Source: Pipra filicauda
Taxonomy: Eukaryota; Chordata; Aves; Passeriformes; Pipridae
Reading direction: 5' to 3'
Length of the DNA: 64,000 bases
Assembly: GCF_003945595.2 (NCBI RefSeq)
Contig: NW_024104292.1
Span: 1,860,001 to 1,924,000, forward strand
Numbering within the stretch: position 1 is the stretch's first letter; every line of letters begins with the position of its first letter. Below, in pieces: positions 1 through 12,764 of the stretch. A model generated the notes under the pieces. The model was not told the origin of the DNA and searched no databases. It worked only from the letters and a program-made list of their open reading frames with translations. Both the position numbers and the translations under genes were made by a program.

Positions 1-318
1 TAAAATGCAGGTGATATATTTGTCTCATAATGGTTCTTCATCAATTAATTGGCAAGGCTGGAGATGCTTTGAGCCAAATGATAGCCAAACGCTCTGATGA
101 GCTGTGAGACCAGAACACAAATGCAAGTGAGAAGCACTTGTTTGTGATGTATATGAAGGAAAGTCAATTCACAGCCATATTTTTGAAATGAATAAACACA
201 TCGGGATTGAACTTCACACTGATATAGACACAGTAGTTTATATACTATTTAATTTTCTTCTGTGTATTGTAGTGTTTGTACTGTGTATTCAGACTGAGGG
301 AAAATTTCACCGGCTATA
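1..318. other. Unique AT-rich sequence, nothing recognised
   Basis: I see no open frame, repeat family or structured element here. It is ordinary AT-rich flanking DNA leading into the pentanucleotide array. Confidence 0.6.
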
Positions 319-404
319 TAGAGTAGAATAGAATGGAATGAATGAGATGGAATGGAATGGAATGGAACAGAATAGAGTAGAATAGAATAGAATAGAATAG
401 AATA
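319..404. repeat. Pentanucleotide array (AATAG / GGAAT)
   Basis: An imperfect tandem array of five-base units, AATAG drifting into GGAAT and back, about 85 bases long. It abuts the 3' terminus of a minus-strand CR1 fragment. CR1 elements normally end in a few copies of an eight-base ATTCTATG-type unit, so this array probably grew from the CR1 tail. That origin is inferred from position and unit similarity. Confidence 0.85.
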
Positions 405-490
405 TTTCAATTAGAAGGGACCTAAACCAGTCATCTAGTCCAACTGCCTGACCAATGCAGGGCTAATCAAAGATTAAAGCATATTATCAT
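403..490 (-). mobile_element. CR1 3'-end fragment, minus strand
   Basis: Reading on the minus strand, this ends in the CR1-type 3' terminus. On the plus strand it shows the sequence GAAGGGACC, then CATCTAGTCCAACTGCCTGACC, the usual antisense look of an avian CR1 3' untranslated end. The match runs to about 488 and then stops abruptly at a hairpin, where the element continues in the opposite orientation. Confidence 0.8.
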
Positions 491-497
491 GCTTTAA
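474..497. repeat. Hairpin at CR1 inversion junction
   Basis: TTAAAGCAT (474-482), a six-base loop, then ATGCTTTAA (489-497): a perfect nine-base stem. Both arms are the same CR1 segment in opposite orientations, so it marks the breakpoint between the minus and plus CR1 parts. Confidence 0.85.
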
Positions 498-597
498 CAT
501 AATTTTATTATTATATTATGGAGCAAGCTTCCTAGAGAGGTGGGTGATGCCCCAAACCTGTTGGTGTTTAAGCAGCATTTGGACAATGCCCTTAAAA
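489..597 (+). mobile_element. CR1 fragment, inverted upstream part of the same copy
   Basis: This piece reads as CR1 on the plus strand: CTTCCTAGAGAGGTGG, then GATGCCCCAAACCTG, then TTTGGACAATGCCCTTAA. In an intact element it would lie directly upstream of the 403-490 piece on the same strand. Its inverted placement suggests one insertion whose 5' part was flipped. It encodes only the last RT codons and 3' end, with no usable frame. Confidence 0.7.
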
Positions 598-3511
598 CCA
601 AATTTTAGAGGTACACATCCTTGCAGAAAAGCATGTATACTTTCGAGAGCATGCATGGATGGATGTAGCTGTCTGTCGATCTATACCTCTGTCCACTTAA
701 GGATTTTAAGGCTATCTCTTTCCTAAAGGACATGATCACGTAAAACTTAACACCAACAGCAAAGGGAGAGCTTGGTTTATGTGCAACAGTGCATGTGCAA
801 CATGTGGGTAGATCTAACGCTTCCTAGTAGAAGGCAGTGATACAAATGTTTTGTATTTGCTATTTCTATATGTTGCTATTATATATATTTACACCTGTAC
901 ATGTGTTTCTATATATAAAAGGAAGTGCTTCAGGAAGGCTGGAAGGCTTTTCAAAGTTCAATCTAGGGCTGAAGACTACCTTTCGTTAGAGGAGCAAAGT
1001 TGTATTTGCCATTTATGCAACTGAAATTTTAGGATCCATCCCTGTGGTTCTTTTCTGTTAGCCATGTAGCCTATGTTATTTACATCCTTTAGCCTGAATT
1101 TCCTCATTTCTTACCCATTTTCATAGCCTCACTTTTAAAATGCACAGGGAATAAGGTTGTTCTTCTTTGTAAGTCCTACCAGATAGTTCTTAAACATTAC
1201 CTACACATACACACAAAAGATCAGTGTTTAAGCTGCAAAAACAATCATATGTGTCAAGGTAGAACTACTACAGGAATTTTTATTTTAAAGTATCTTTAAA
1301 AATGTGATATCAAAAATTTAAGTTGTGTCCTGCTCTAGGAGACCAATAGATTATTGGTCTATTCTTGCCTTGTATATATATCGTTATAACCACTTCTACA
1401 TAGCAAGTGAATAGTATATCATCTCCAGGAGAAAAAAATTAAAGAAAAAAAAAGAAAGCCCAACAACAACAGACGCTTCCTAATCATCTTGCTTGAAGAG
1501 ATATGCTAGCTGTGAGCCAACAGTGTGTGTGGAGAGAGATAATTATAAGAAAAGCGGAGATTAAACAAGAAAATTTAATTTATGAGTGAAAAAGCAAACA
1601 CTCTAAAATAAATGTTTAATCGAGACTATTTAACTACTTCATTGTTAAGTTTGCTAGTTGAAATGGAACTGAATGAGAAGAAACAGAAGCTCATGGTCTC
1701 TTTGTGCTTTCCTAACAGGATCCACTTCTCTTCTGTTTTGTTTTGGGTTGATAAACTCTGAAAGATAAAGCTTATTTTCCTTACTTTCCTGCTACATTAG
1801 ATGAGGTCTCTTGAATGGCAATATAGAAATGCATACGAGTATTTATAAAGATGCAGATAGCGATAGTTCAACACGTTATCAATACACTGGCTAGCAAGCC
1901 ATTTTTTCCAGGAAAATCTGATTCTGAAGTGGAAAGCCACCCAAAGAAGAGTCCTGGAGAATGTGATATCAAGTGTCTATGTAGAGATTGATGGTTTCAG
2001 TGGCCCCCAAGCCCAGTAAGGCTTTGTACTCCTTGGCTATTGAACTTAATGCCCAGTATTGACCCCACAGATATTTTATGTATTTTGTAAGAAAGGTGCT
2101 CCTGAAGTTTCAGTGAGATGGAAAAGCTGAAGCTACAGTGTGAAAACGATGCTGTTTCTGGATAGCCATAGGGTATGAATTGTGGAAACTTCAGCTGTAC
2201 TGTCACCATGCCAGTTGCTGTTCAAAGACCATCCAAGGACTGGAGTGCTTCCCTCAAGACTGCTGCCAGATGGACAATAGAGACAGGTAAACCCTGACCA
2301 CAGAAGATATCATTGAGCCAGAGAGAGAGAGCTTTGGACTTCTAGTTAATTAAATGGTTCTTTCCTAAATGAACTCCATTGCCACAGAATGAATATGAAA
2401 AAAGAACAAGCTGAAAAGTGTCTAATTAATCCTGAAATATATCCCTACAATACAGTAGCAACACAGTGTCTTGGGTTTTATGTATCTTACAGGTAACTTC
2501 TGTTACCTGACTGGAGGCTGATTCTTACTCTAACATGCCAAGGCTGCTTGACACTCTTCTGTAAAAATCTGGGATTATTCAGTAGCCAAAAAATGCACCC
2601 ATAAAGCTCAAACACACTGAGAGCGTAAAAATACTTGCAAAACCCTGTCAAATTCAGGATTTTGAGGGCACATGGGGCCTTGTAGGTTTGGTACCCGAGG
2701 TTCATAACAGTTCCTATATAGGTTCCAGTATTTTTCTTGACTGTCCTTCTTCTGTGTGACATTATTGATCAGGCTGTGATTTACAGCAGTGTAATCAAAT
2801 TGAGAAGCCAGACCCTAGCAAGGTGAAAATACAAAGTACTCTGACTAGCTCTGAATCTCAGTACACCTAGTACTTCAGTATTAGGGTTATTTGAATATTT
2901 ATTGGCAAAGGGAACACATTTTAGAATATAAATAGGTGTGAATTTAAAGTCTGTCCGGAACAAAAATGTCACAGTTCTCCTGTCTGGTCTTATTAACCTA
3001 CTAGTGAAGTAAAAAGGGGGGTTTAATTTTGCCTTTTTTTTTTTTTTTCTGATTTAATTGAAGAAATCTTTTTCTAAGGCCTGTTTAAGTACATGCCACA
3101 CTGAAACACTAAAAACCGAAGGGGAAAACAATATGATGAGGATGCACAGAATTGCATTTTTTTTATCCCCTACCAAGAGTGACTGGTTCAGTTTTAGATG
3201 CTGCAAGTGGAGGTCCACTCAGTCAAAGGAATCTCACCAAGATGTCAGTCAGATCTCAGGGTAGTTGCTTCTAGTCATGGCAGAAGGTTTAGGGATTTCC
3301 TGGTTTCAGTGAATTCAAAATGAAAAAAGTGGATACAAGACTCAAGAGGACTGAGTGATGGAAGAGTGACAGCAGTGTATTGCTACACATGTCAACAATT
3401 AGCATCATATGTAACTTCAGGTAAAAGAAAAGACAAACAAGCAAAGGCTGTTAAAAATCAGTAGTGATCCCAGGTTCACTTATATTCCTCAGAGAGGAGT
3501 TTTTCTAACCT
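598..3511. other. Non-coding unique sequence
   Basis: AT-rich DNA with only short open frames that have no recognisable protein character. A run of about 16 T lies at 3033-3048. I see no repeat family, exon pair or structured element. Confidence 0.55.
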
Positions 3512-4217
3512 GACATGTTTGGTGCAGTTGATACACTGGAGGGAAGGGATGCCATCCAGAGAGACCAGGATAGGCTTGAGAGGTGGGCCTGGGCTGCATC
3601 AAAAGCAGTGTGGCCAGCAGGTCAATGGAGCTGATTCTGCCTCTCTACTCTGCTCTTGTGAGAGTTCCGGTAAGACCGTACCTGAAATACTGCATCCAGC
3701 TCTGGGGCCCCCAACACAAGAAGGACATGGACCTATTGGAGTGAGTCCAGGAGAAGCCACAAATACAGTGAGAGGGCTGGAGCACCTCTCCTATCAAGAC
3801 AGGCTTGGTTGGTCTCAAGCTGCGACTTGGGAGACTTGGGGTTGTTCAGCCTGGAGAATAGAAGGACCTAGGGAGACATTAGAGTACCTTTTAGTACCTG
3901 AAGGGGGATACAAGAAAGCTGAAGAGGGACTTTTTACAAGGGCACGCAGCGATAGGATGAGGGGGAATAGCTTTAAGTGGTAAGAGGGTGGGTTTAGATT
4001 AAGTATTAGGAAGAAATTCTCTGTTTTGAGGGTGATGAGGCACTGAAAGAGGTTGTGCAGAGAAGCTGCGGATGCCCCGTTCTGGAATTGTTCATGGCCA
4101 GGTTGGGTGAGGCTGAGCAACCTGGTCTAGTGGAAGGTGTCCCTGCCCATGGCAAGGGGGTTGGAACTAGAAGAGTTTTAAGGTACCTTCCAAACCAAAC
4201 CATTCTATGATTCTGTG
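3512..4217 (+). mobile_element. CR1 retrotransposon 3' part with internal deletion
   Basis: A 5'-truncated plus-strand CR1 ending in CCATTCTATGATTCTGTGG. The beginning translates as [20 protein letters not shown], the RT segment just after the catalytic motif. At about 3586 it jumps to GGCTGCATCAAAAG, which normally lies some 240 bases further on, so an internal piece is missing. The following part encodes degraded RT C-terminal sequence ([16 protein letters not shown] with stops, GLEHLSYQDRL) in shifting frames. Then comes the 3' end with GGAACTAGAAGAG and CCTTCCAAACCAAACC. The element cannot make protein. Confidence 0.93.
3519..3983 (+). pseudogene. Decayed CR1 ORF2 (RT C-terminal) remnant
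   Basis: A 154-codon open frame spans this CR1, but it is mostly the wrong frame of the ancestral protein. It reads [13 protein letters not shown] where the true frame reads [11 protein letters not shown]. Only the part around RGLEHLSYQDRLG is in the ancestral frame. This shows at least two frameshifts. It is a remnant of a retrotransposon polymerase, not a host gene. Confidence 0.85.
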
Positions 4218-7159
4218 GTATTAAATTTGTCATTATAACTGAAATCAGCTGGTAATATACATTAATAAAATATCAGTGCAACTAAAGAAAGGAGTTTGTA
4301 GAGGCTGTGGCAACTTGTTGTGAAGTGCAAGATGTGGGTTTGTCACACCTAACATGGTTCAGGAAACCTTTGGGAAAAGCCAAGGCAGTGAACTCCCTTC
4401 TCCAAAGCCAGACAGCAGTCTGGTTCAGCAGCTATGGTATAGCCATGCCTGCTTTATTCTGCAACAATTTTGAAGTCCAAGGATGTGTACTGCCTGCTAC
4501 CCATTAGGCCCAAAATAACCCTTGCCCCTAAGCTTTTACTCGATATTTGGAAGAGGAGGAGGAGGAGAAGAAAATTTTTATACTCTTCTGTGTGCCTGAT
4601 CAAGGATCAAGGCCATGTTGAGCTGTTCCTTTAGTGCAAAAGGAAGGTCTCTGCTTAGGTGCTTTACTTGAGAGACTTTAGGGATAAATCCTTTCATTGG
4701 GACCCTCCCGTCCAGCTGTTTGCCACTTGATAACACCAAGTCAATGCTTTGGATACGCCCCATTAGTATTATTCTTTGTTAAGCACTGACAATGGATTTG
4801 GTAGCCTATAAGGAACAGCAGAAGATGCTGTTATCTACTACTGCCAAGGTCGAAAATATGGACATGGGGCATTGTCTAGCTGTGCCCCTGGACTCAGTTC
4901 TTGTGTTTCTCGCAGCAGTGAATGTGACATCAGGAGCAGTGTATTTCTGAAGCACTGAAGTGCAGAGCACTATAAGATGTTACCCATGAAGGAGTCAGTC
5001 CTTCAGCTGGGACTTTATGGTGGTGGACTTGAGCATCTGCTGAAACACTTTGAGCTTTGCTTTTGTAAGAGGGCTGCCAAATTGAGTTGGAGGACCTAAC
5101 TCCTAATTATTATTCATTGAAAGAACAGTCCATCTGTCATCAAGATTTATTTGGGGATAAATATTAAAATTTACGTCTGATCTGATAGGATAGTATCTGT
5201 CTGGTGTATATTCTCTGAGGATGGTAACCTGACTAGATGTCAGTGTGGTCTAAAGTTGGCCACAAAAGGGAGCAAAAGAAGAGGGATATAGTCTTTTATA
5301 TATACGCATATGTACATATATATGCACATACATATCTGGCTATTCATGTATGTGTAAATATACAAATAAATGTGTATTTAGGCATTTTGCAAGAAAAGTC
5401 AATGTTACTGTCAGCCCTTTAAACTTTGAATGGAAACATTCTTCCCTGGCCAATTTTTTTTTCTAAACTTCTCTTCCACCAAGCTACTGGAGCGACATAA
5501 CCATCCAGTTTATTTCTTGAAAATAGATATTTCTTCTAAAGAAACAATGACATGCACCTTGGGTTCAGATATGGACTCTGATTTGATATAAAATATCCTA
5601 GTTGATAGAACTTCGATTGCTACAGCAATTTACAGTTAAGTTGTATTTTTATTTTTATGTTACTTGATTTTATTTTGAGCAGCAGTAAATTTTAAATCTG
5701 TCTCTTTATTCTCTTTGTACCCTTTCCATTGGTGAAAGATGCATTTTTAAAAGACTTTACAGGATTAAGCTGTTTAAGCATCACAGAAATCAGTCTACCA
5801 AGTTCATAGTAATGAAATATGACCTATTCCTGCTGAAAAATCTTTAAATAATTAGGTCAAATTTTTTATTGTTGGTTTTTGTGCTACAGTAATTCATGGC
5901 TGATAATTTAATTGAATTTTCATATGTATGAAGCAGATGTTATAGGTTCTCTTCTACATCACTATGGTAGTGTTAGTCATGCAGATTTATAATAAAGCAA
6001 TCCCTTATTGTTCCTTTCCACATTTATCTACATTTTGTACTGCAGCTGATTTTGCGATTGTCTCATTTAATTATGAACATTGACACCATTTACAGGATTT
6101 ATGCATCTAATTAAATGGGCTCTAATAGAGAAGTTTCAGAAATAAAGCCAAGAGACTATTACATGTTTGCTAGTGGTTACATTGGTATCTATTGTTCCCC
6201 TTCAGCTAGTGAGAAAAAAATAAGCTATTTGTTTCCTGATAACAGGAGTCTCAAAATAAAATATTTTCAGTCTTCTCAGTCACATTGTATATGCAGGAAT
6301 ATTTTAAAATGTTAAATTTATTGTTAATAGTAAACACTGTGTGAAAGTAACAGAGCAGAATACAAAAGGAGAAGTGATAGTGAGAACTAAGAAAGCAGGG
6401 TATATAGGCAGTCTGTTGACTAAGGTCAGCAACAACTGGTAAACCATTTATTGAAGTATATATTTATTCATTGAATAAGCCTTTATAAACTATATGTGTA
6501 TGACATTAATACAAAGTGTGAACCTTTTCCAAGCAAAGATAAAATGAAAAAGATTTGTTGATTAATGATCCTCTTAACTGGGGGAATGGCCTAGCAAGGT
6601 CAGGAATGAGAAAAATTCCAGTTCATTGTTCAGCAAATTTTCCTCCTTGTGGTTTAATTGCTCAAGATTACTTATTTATTGGTCAAGACAATGGAAATGA
6701 ACAGGAAGAAGGCCATCTATGCTATAGTCCAGCTCTGTAACAGAGAGATGGTTTCCTGCCCTTCAGGAGTTTCCACTTCTGCTCTTCTCGAAGCCATCAA
6801 GTGTTGGTGTTGGTTTCACTGAAAAGTAATATTACTTTATCCTGACCTTCATCACAGACAAGACAATAACTGTGGTTGTTCATTTCAATAAATCTGTTTA
6901 AGCTTGATGGTCCTTCCTGTTTTAAAGCCTTCAGGTGAAGGGATAGTCTACTATGACTGTAAATGCTTTGTCTGGTCATTTGTTCAGGATCAGACTAATC
7001 ACCAGGAGTTGTTTACCGTTAAAGATGACAGTTGGGGTCCCACTGGTGGAGGTAAAGATTTTCTATCTCATGGTAATACTCCATATCCTAGTAAGTCTTA
7101 AGGAGGTGACAGACATTCAGAGAGATTTGAACCTAGAGTAACTCATAACTGATGAATAA
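4218..7159. other. Non-coding sequence with low-complexity tracts
   Basis: No gene recognised. A short GGA-repeat tract lies at 4551-4570 and an alternating TA/CA tract at 5293-5345. Around 5880-6115 the sequence is dense in TAATTA/TTAATT motifs of the kind homeodomain proteins bind, but base composition alone predicts some of this. Confidence 0.5.
5293..5345. repeat. TA/CA-rich alternating tract
   Basis: Alternating purine-pyrimidine sequence with TATATA, CATATG and TACATA units, an imperfect dinucleotide microsatellite. Confidence 0.7.
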
Positions 7160-7335
7160 TGGCGGTTGGTGAATCATGAAACAACAGAATTCAGAGGAAT
7201 GTCAGTCATCTAGCCCATCCCTCTGCCTCAACTGTTATCCCTCTTTACTTATACTGACATTCCTCTTCTATTCTTCAGTCAGGAAATTTAACAGTCTCTC
7301 TAGGCAATCTTTGCATGACTAATAGTTGGGAAATT
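7160..7335 (-). mobile_element. Possible ancient CR1 3'-end relic
   Basis: On the plus strand, GAATCATGAAACAACAGAATTC is followed by GTCATCTAGCCCATCCCTCTGCC, then TCTCTAGGCAATC. This order resembles an antisense CR1 3' end (GAATCATAG, then CATCTAGTCCAACC, then the GGGCAACCTGTTCC region) but is much diverged. The family call is tentative. Confidence 0.45.
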
Positions 7336-10300
7336 CTGTGAGTTTAGAATAATTTTGCATTGTATTGACGTAATCCTATAATTTTTTTGTCTATTCTTAG
7401 AAAACATGAAAAACAATATATTGTTTTATTTTACATATTTGAAGGTTCATATTTCTCCTTTCAGTCTTGTGTATGCTGAACAAAATTAATTTTTTCTAGT
7501 AGGGAGTGGTATTCAATGCCCATAAATTGAACACTCATGTGCAGTAATTTTCAATTACATAGATGTCATCTGTCTCCTACAACTTTTCAGTGTAATTGTC
7601 ATGATCAGTATTTCTTTCTATTCTGATCTTTTCAATAAAATCTTAGTGTTTCTTTTGTTTTCGTGAAAGTCACAGACCTAGGAGTTATGGGATTATTTGA
7701 AACTTTCAACTTTCCTTAGATGTTTTTGGAGAATTATAGCAGAGTATGGGGACAGGGGGATGTTTTGTTCTGGGTCAGTTTGTTCTTACTCTCTCTCCTT
7801 ATCTCTACAAAAAACTTTTTTCCCCCTCTTTAAAATTGCAGATGAGCAAAAGCTGTTATTTTGCTTATTTTAGCAATTCACATGAAAGAACATTTACTAA
7901 CATTGTGTTGGCTAGCAGACCACACAGCAGATGTGAAAGCTTCCCACACCTATGATCAAGAAGGAAATGGCTACTGTACTCGTTGACAAACTCCAGTGTT
8001 TTTGAGAAACCCATTCCCTCCAGAGGAACTGTGGTATCTTTCACAGAACAGAGGAAAATCTGATGTCTAGAGTATGGTATTTTTCATCTGCATGCTTTCA
8101 ATTTGAATAAAAACCAGATGCAGAGGTACTAGCTTCCATTCCTCATAATATTGTCACTCTTATCAGCAAGCTGAACTGATAATATGCTGAAAAACTGTAG
8201 TTAGATGGCCATTACATTTAATCCTCCAGCAGTTATTTTTGCCCTGTTGTTTCTCATCCTTATGAAGACTGCCTTGCAAATACCCCATGGTTTATCCACT
8301 GCCACCGAGCACATATTTCTGATGGAGTTCTTCTGTAATGACACAGAAAGCAGATCAGGCTAGCTGTAAAGCAAAAAACCAGATCAGCTTATGTGAGAAC
8401 CACAATGTAACTTTACAATAAGAACACTATCAAAGAAAGAGAGGTGTGACTAGAATTAAGCAGAAGACAGCTGTGACAACAAGGTGCCAAATGACAGGAT
8501 GGAGTTGTCTGAAAATATCTTGATGTTTGCCACTTAAGCATACACTAGTGCTTGAATAAGTAATTTATTAGAAAGTTAGTGTATTGCACTTCTTGTCTGT
8601 GTTCCTACATGCTTTAGAAGAAAAGGCATGATTCATCTTAATATTCTGAATGTATTTTTTTTCTGTCTGCAGTCCACAGTTAAGTGATTTAATTTTCATG
8701 TCTGGCTTCTATTTCTTCCACGGACCCAGAAATGTTACATCTATAATGGTCTGATGAAAAATCCTTTAGAAGTCAGTAGAAAGTGTTCCGCTGACATTAA
8801 TGGCCTTTAAATCACACTTTAAATCAAAGTTTTAAAGTGAAGAAGTGAGTTGATAGCCTCTGTATTTCTACAGATTAGTTTGTTGATGACATTGGGCTAT
8901 ATTTTTAAGAACTGAATATTCACTTTACCATGAAAATCAGCTAATTACTCTTCTATGTGCAATGTCTGAAAATGAGCACACTTTTTTCTGAAAACATAGT
9001 GAACGTTTTTTTCCCCTTTTCTTAATGTGTTCCCATTGTGTTAAACCAAAAGGAAAATTAAATAATTCTATTGCTATAAGCTATTCATATTGTTATAATC
9101 TTCATATCTCTCAACCTTGAATATTCTTGTAGAGGATAGTGAGAGTGGGGAATGGGCTCATCTGAACTCAGCAGGAAATTAAGGATGTACTTGCAAAATA
9201 AAGTGAGCTACAAACAGAAATGCTTTCAAATAAGGAAGCAAGAATTAGTGGAGGAAGCATCTGGAAGTACAGAAGAAAGAGTTTACTGGTCCTAAGCTAA
9301 AGGGCCATGCCCAAAGTAAGATGAGAGTATGTAGATGGGATGTGGGGACTTCGCTTTCTCGTGGGATTTAACAATTACCGATGCAACGGATGCATGAGGC
9401 TGGCTTCCTGCATGCTCTAGTGTGCTCTGGTTTAGAAGTGTGTGAATTGCCAGCAACTGTCAATCTAAGAGTTTTTTTGTATTCCCCTTTTCTGTCTTTG
9501 GTGAATGCCTATGAATCTGAGGACTTCCGTTCTTTTGTACATTTTGTCTTGTCCTGATGTAAAGGGAATAGAGGGGAAAAAAGATGCTTGAAATATACTT
9601 TAAAGAGACTGCTTGGATAGAGTAGCTGAGAACAGGCACCCTGGATGCACATCACAGACTCTCAGGTGCTACCACTGCTGTGTAGCAGTGAAAGCAAGAA
9701 AGCAGTTCAAAGCTTTTCGAGCTTTCTTCCTCCATCTATATTTATAATCATGGATATTCTCATTGTGCTGAGACAACCGTATTTAGAGACAGGATTTTCA
9801 CACTTGTAATTATCACTCATTGTTCCACCTTGGAAAAGAAATGCTAACATGTGAGGACATAGATTACATTCGTGATTTTTTCAGGGGTCTAATGAACCCT
9901 TTGAAAACATTTCCAAGCATATCATACCCTCCACGCCATGCTTACAATGAATACAACAGACAAATGAATGCTTCAATATAAAGTTGTATCCTTTTTTTTT
10001 TTTTTAAATCTAAACACGGTAGTAGCTCCATGCAAAACTACTTTGTGCATGATTGCTATGTTGTCTGAAATGCATTTTTTCTTCCTGAAACAGATCCCAG
10101 TGCCCTGCTGCCGTTTCAGCCTTCCTCCATCAAAAGCAGACAGACAAGATAAAAAACAATCAGACCAGCCTGGAAATAGAGTGGCAGAACTTCTTAATTA
10201 ACCACAAGGCTTTCCACAATGCCCCACATCTTTTACAGTGTTGAGTTCAATCATCTTGAATCTCTACAAGCAAATGAGGGTGAGAAGCACATCCATAATT

Positions 10301-11075
10301 CTAGCATCTCGAAAGGCTGTGCCTTTACCACACATGTGTGCTCCCTGTCTTTGAAATGGAGTGGGAAACGCCTGATATAACATACTTTCCATGCTCTGAA
10401 AAAGCAACACACCTACAAATATTTACAGTTCTTCCATTTCACTTTGTAATCCCCTCACCTTTCATACGCATTGCTATCTAACATCCCTCTTTCATTTTCC
10501 AAGGATAAAATCCACAGTTTTCACTCATCTCACATTTAACAGATTATAATCCCCAAGACAAAAAGAGAAATTATGCTAAAAGTCTGCCACAATCTATTCA
10601 GCCCACTGCTGAAATGAGACATCACAGCCCCTGCTGAGGTGCATTTGCAGCTTTTCCTTTCTTCACAAACACAGAAGATGCCTGAAGCACTTCACATCAC
10701 AATCACAGCTCTCCTGTTTGCTCCATATTATCTTCAACCCTTCAGGACATTTAAAGCTAATAAACTGGGTGCAGCTAAACTACTGGCAGGTGCTTATTCC
10801 TTTCTATCACTTCATTCAGCTTTAGAAGAATTAAAGTTGTTTTGGTAAATAGTATATATGTATGGTTTATCTGTTATTTCCTGGTTTTCAGAGGTCTGAG
10901 ACTTAGGAACTCAGTTGCATAAAATACTGTTAGTCACTGCAAATACCTCTGGCCTTTGGAAAAGTCCCTGTCCTGATGACTGTTTTCACAAGGAAAGGAA
11001 ACTCCTCCCCACGTATACATCCAGGGCATGTTTTGGATTCCAACAGCTAGAAGTGAAGGTGTTTGTGGGTGGGTA
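7336..11075. other. Non-coding unique sequence
   Basis: No exon, repeat family or RNA gene recognised over about 3.7 kb. A poly-T run lies at about 9992-10005. Short open frames show no protein-like composition. Confidence 0.5.
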
Positions 11076-11165
11076 GTGGGTGGCATCCCTGCCCGTGGTA
11101 GGGGAATTGGAACCAGATGATCTGTAAGGGCCATTCCAAACCAAGCCTTTCTATGATTGTATGAA
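11076..11165 (+). mobile_element. CR1 3' terminal fragment
   Basis: A short plus-strand CR1 end: GGCATCCCTGCCCGTGGTAGG, GGAATTGGAACCAGATGATC, then CCATTCCAAACCAAGCC and TTCTATGATTGTATG. Only the last 90 or so bases of an element are present, a typical product of severe 5' truncation. Confidence 0.9.
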
Positions 11166-12764
11166 TGACGATTCCATGACCTATAATCCTACAATGCTAT
11201 TTTTCTTCCCTTTCTGAGCTATAGCCAATGTCCGCATGAGGAACAACATGATTCTTTTGTAAGGTTCTTGTCTTGCAGATGCTGTGTGTGAAGAGGGAAA
11301 TTATCTTCAAGCTCTTGACCTTCACACCAGTCCCAGACACCATGTTCTCACATTACAGACTCTGAGGGTCACTTCAAAATGCTGAACTTGTCTTTCAACA
11401 GATGAGAACAGCCTGGGTTTCCTTTTACTTTGCTGGGCATTAAGGAGCCTCAGCAACTTCCAGAAGAACCTGCAGCATTGCTGACCACCAGTAGATTTTC
11501 TACATCAGAAAGGAGCCCCAGAGGTGCATTGGGTTTTGTGCTGCTACTTACTGCTCCTGCACAAAGTTGCCCCATGTCAATGCCCATGGCCTCAGTATGC
11601 AGCCTCCTCCTTTGCCATTAGGAAAGCACAGAAGAGATGCTTGTTAGAGACGTTACAATCACAACTTTCCCTTTAAGGAAGTGAGTCATAACCTGTTCTT
11701 AATTATTTTAGCAGGTAACTTATTTTATGGCATTTTCACACGAGTTACTTTAGTATTTCAGGCCTCTCTTCTTAAACTACATGGAAACTCCATGTAGATT
11801 GTATGAAGAAAAACAACCATTCCTGCAAACCTTCTTTTTTTGGTGAAGAGTTGTTTTTTTTGATTAACAGTTGGTCTTAACCTTTTATCAGAGGGTCCTA
11901 AATAGAGCTGTACTGAACAGCTCTCAGGAGCTGAATCTTTTTTGGATTGGCTCTTCAAAGCCAGACTATACCTGTACTGGTTCTGCTGTGTTCAAGATTG
12001 ATCTCTCCTTTCACTCAAGGTATACTCAAAGGCAGGAAGATGGGTCATCTCATATTTTCAAATGTACCTTAGTATATTTTCCATGGAAACATAATCTATG
12101 CTACTTAATGTATACTGACTTTCCTTTGCATCTTCTGAACTGAAGAACATTTACCTGACATGCATCTGGAAATGGAGTCATACCTCTTCATACAAATTAA
12201 GGGTGTCAAACCACCTGACTTCCAGGAAGTCTTGCACCACTGCATTCTCATAGATCACTTATGTGATGGCTGTCTGAAGCCATGTGCAATGACCCAATAC
12301 TTTATTTAACAGAAATTTTCCTATGGATTTAGCTGCTGCAGAATTTTTTTGTTTTTCGGAAATGAATTCTGCCAATGTAAGCAAAGTCCTGTCAGCAGTG
12401 TTCATTTAGCCCCTATGAAGCAAACCCATAAAGGCCTCCATTTCTAACAGTAGCCACCAAGACTCTGGCTTTTGCTGCATCTCTGCTGGATCACTTTTCC
12501 AGTCGTTATGACTGATCTTTCATATTCATGTCCTGTGTGCTTGAAAAACACTGTAGCAGTTAATTTTTTGTGAGTGATAATTCCCATGATTCTCATCTCA
12601 CCTCTACACTTCCGCAATTACTCTTGGTCCTTCTCTACAGAGAATTAGTCCCACATTTTTATATTATTTTTTAAACATTTAGCGAACACCACTCTGCTTA
12701 TGTCTGCAGATTTAAGACCTGTTCCATCTTGCTATACTTGTCCTGTCTTTGATTTACTATTTGA
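11166..12764. other. Non-coding unique sequence
   Basis: No gene recognised. A perfect eight-base inverted repeat (CTACATGG at 11777-11784, CCATGTAG at 11790-11797) could form a small hairpin with a five-base loop; I attach no function to it. Confidence 0.5.

Noticed and set aside
3519..3983. 154-codon gene
   Set aside because: It is a frameshifted reading of a CR1 copy.
11777..11797. MicroRNA-like hairpin
   Set aside because: The stem is only eight bases, far too short for a precursor.
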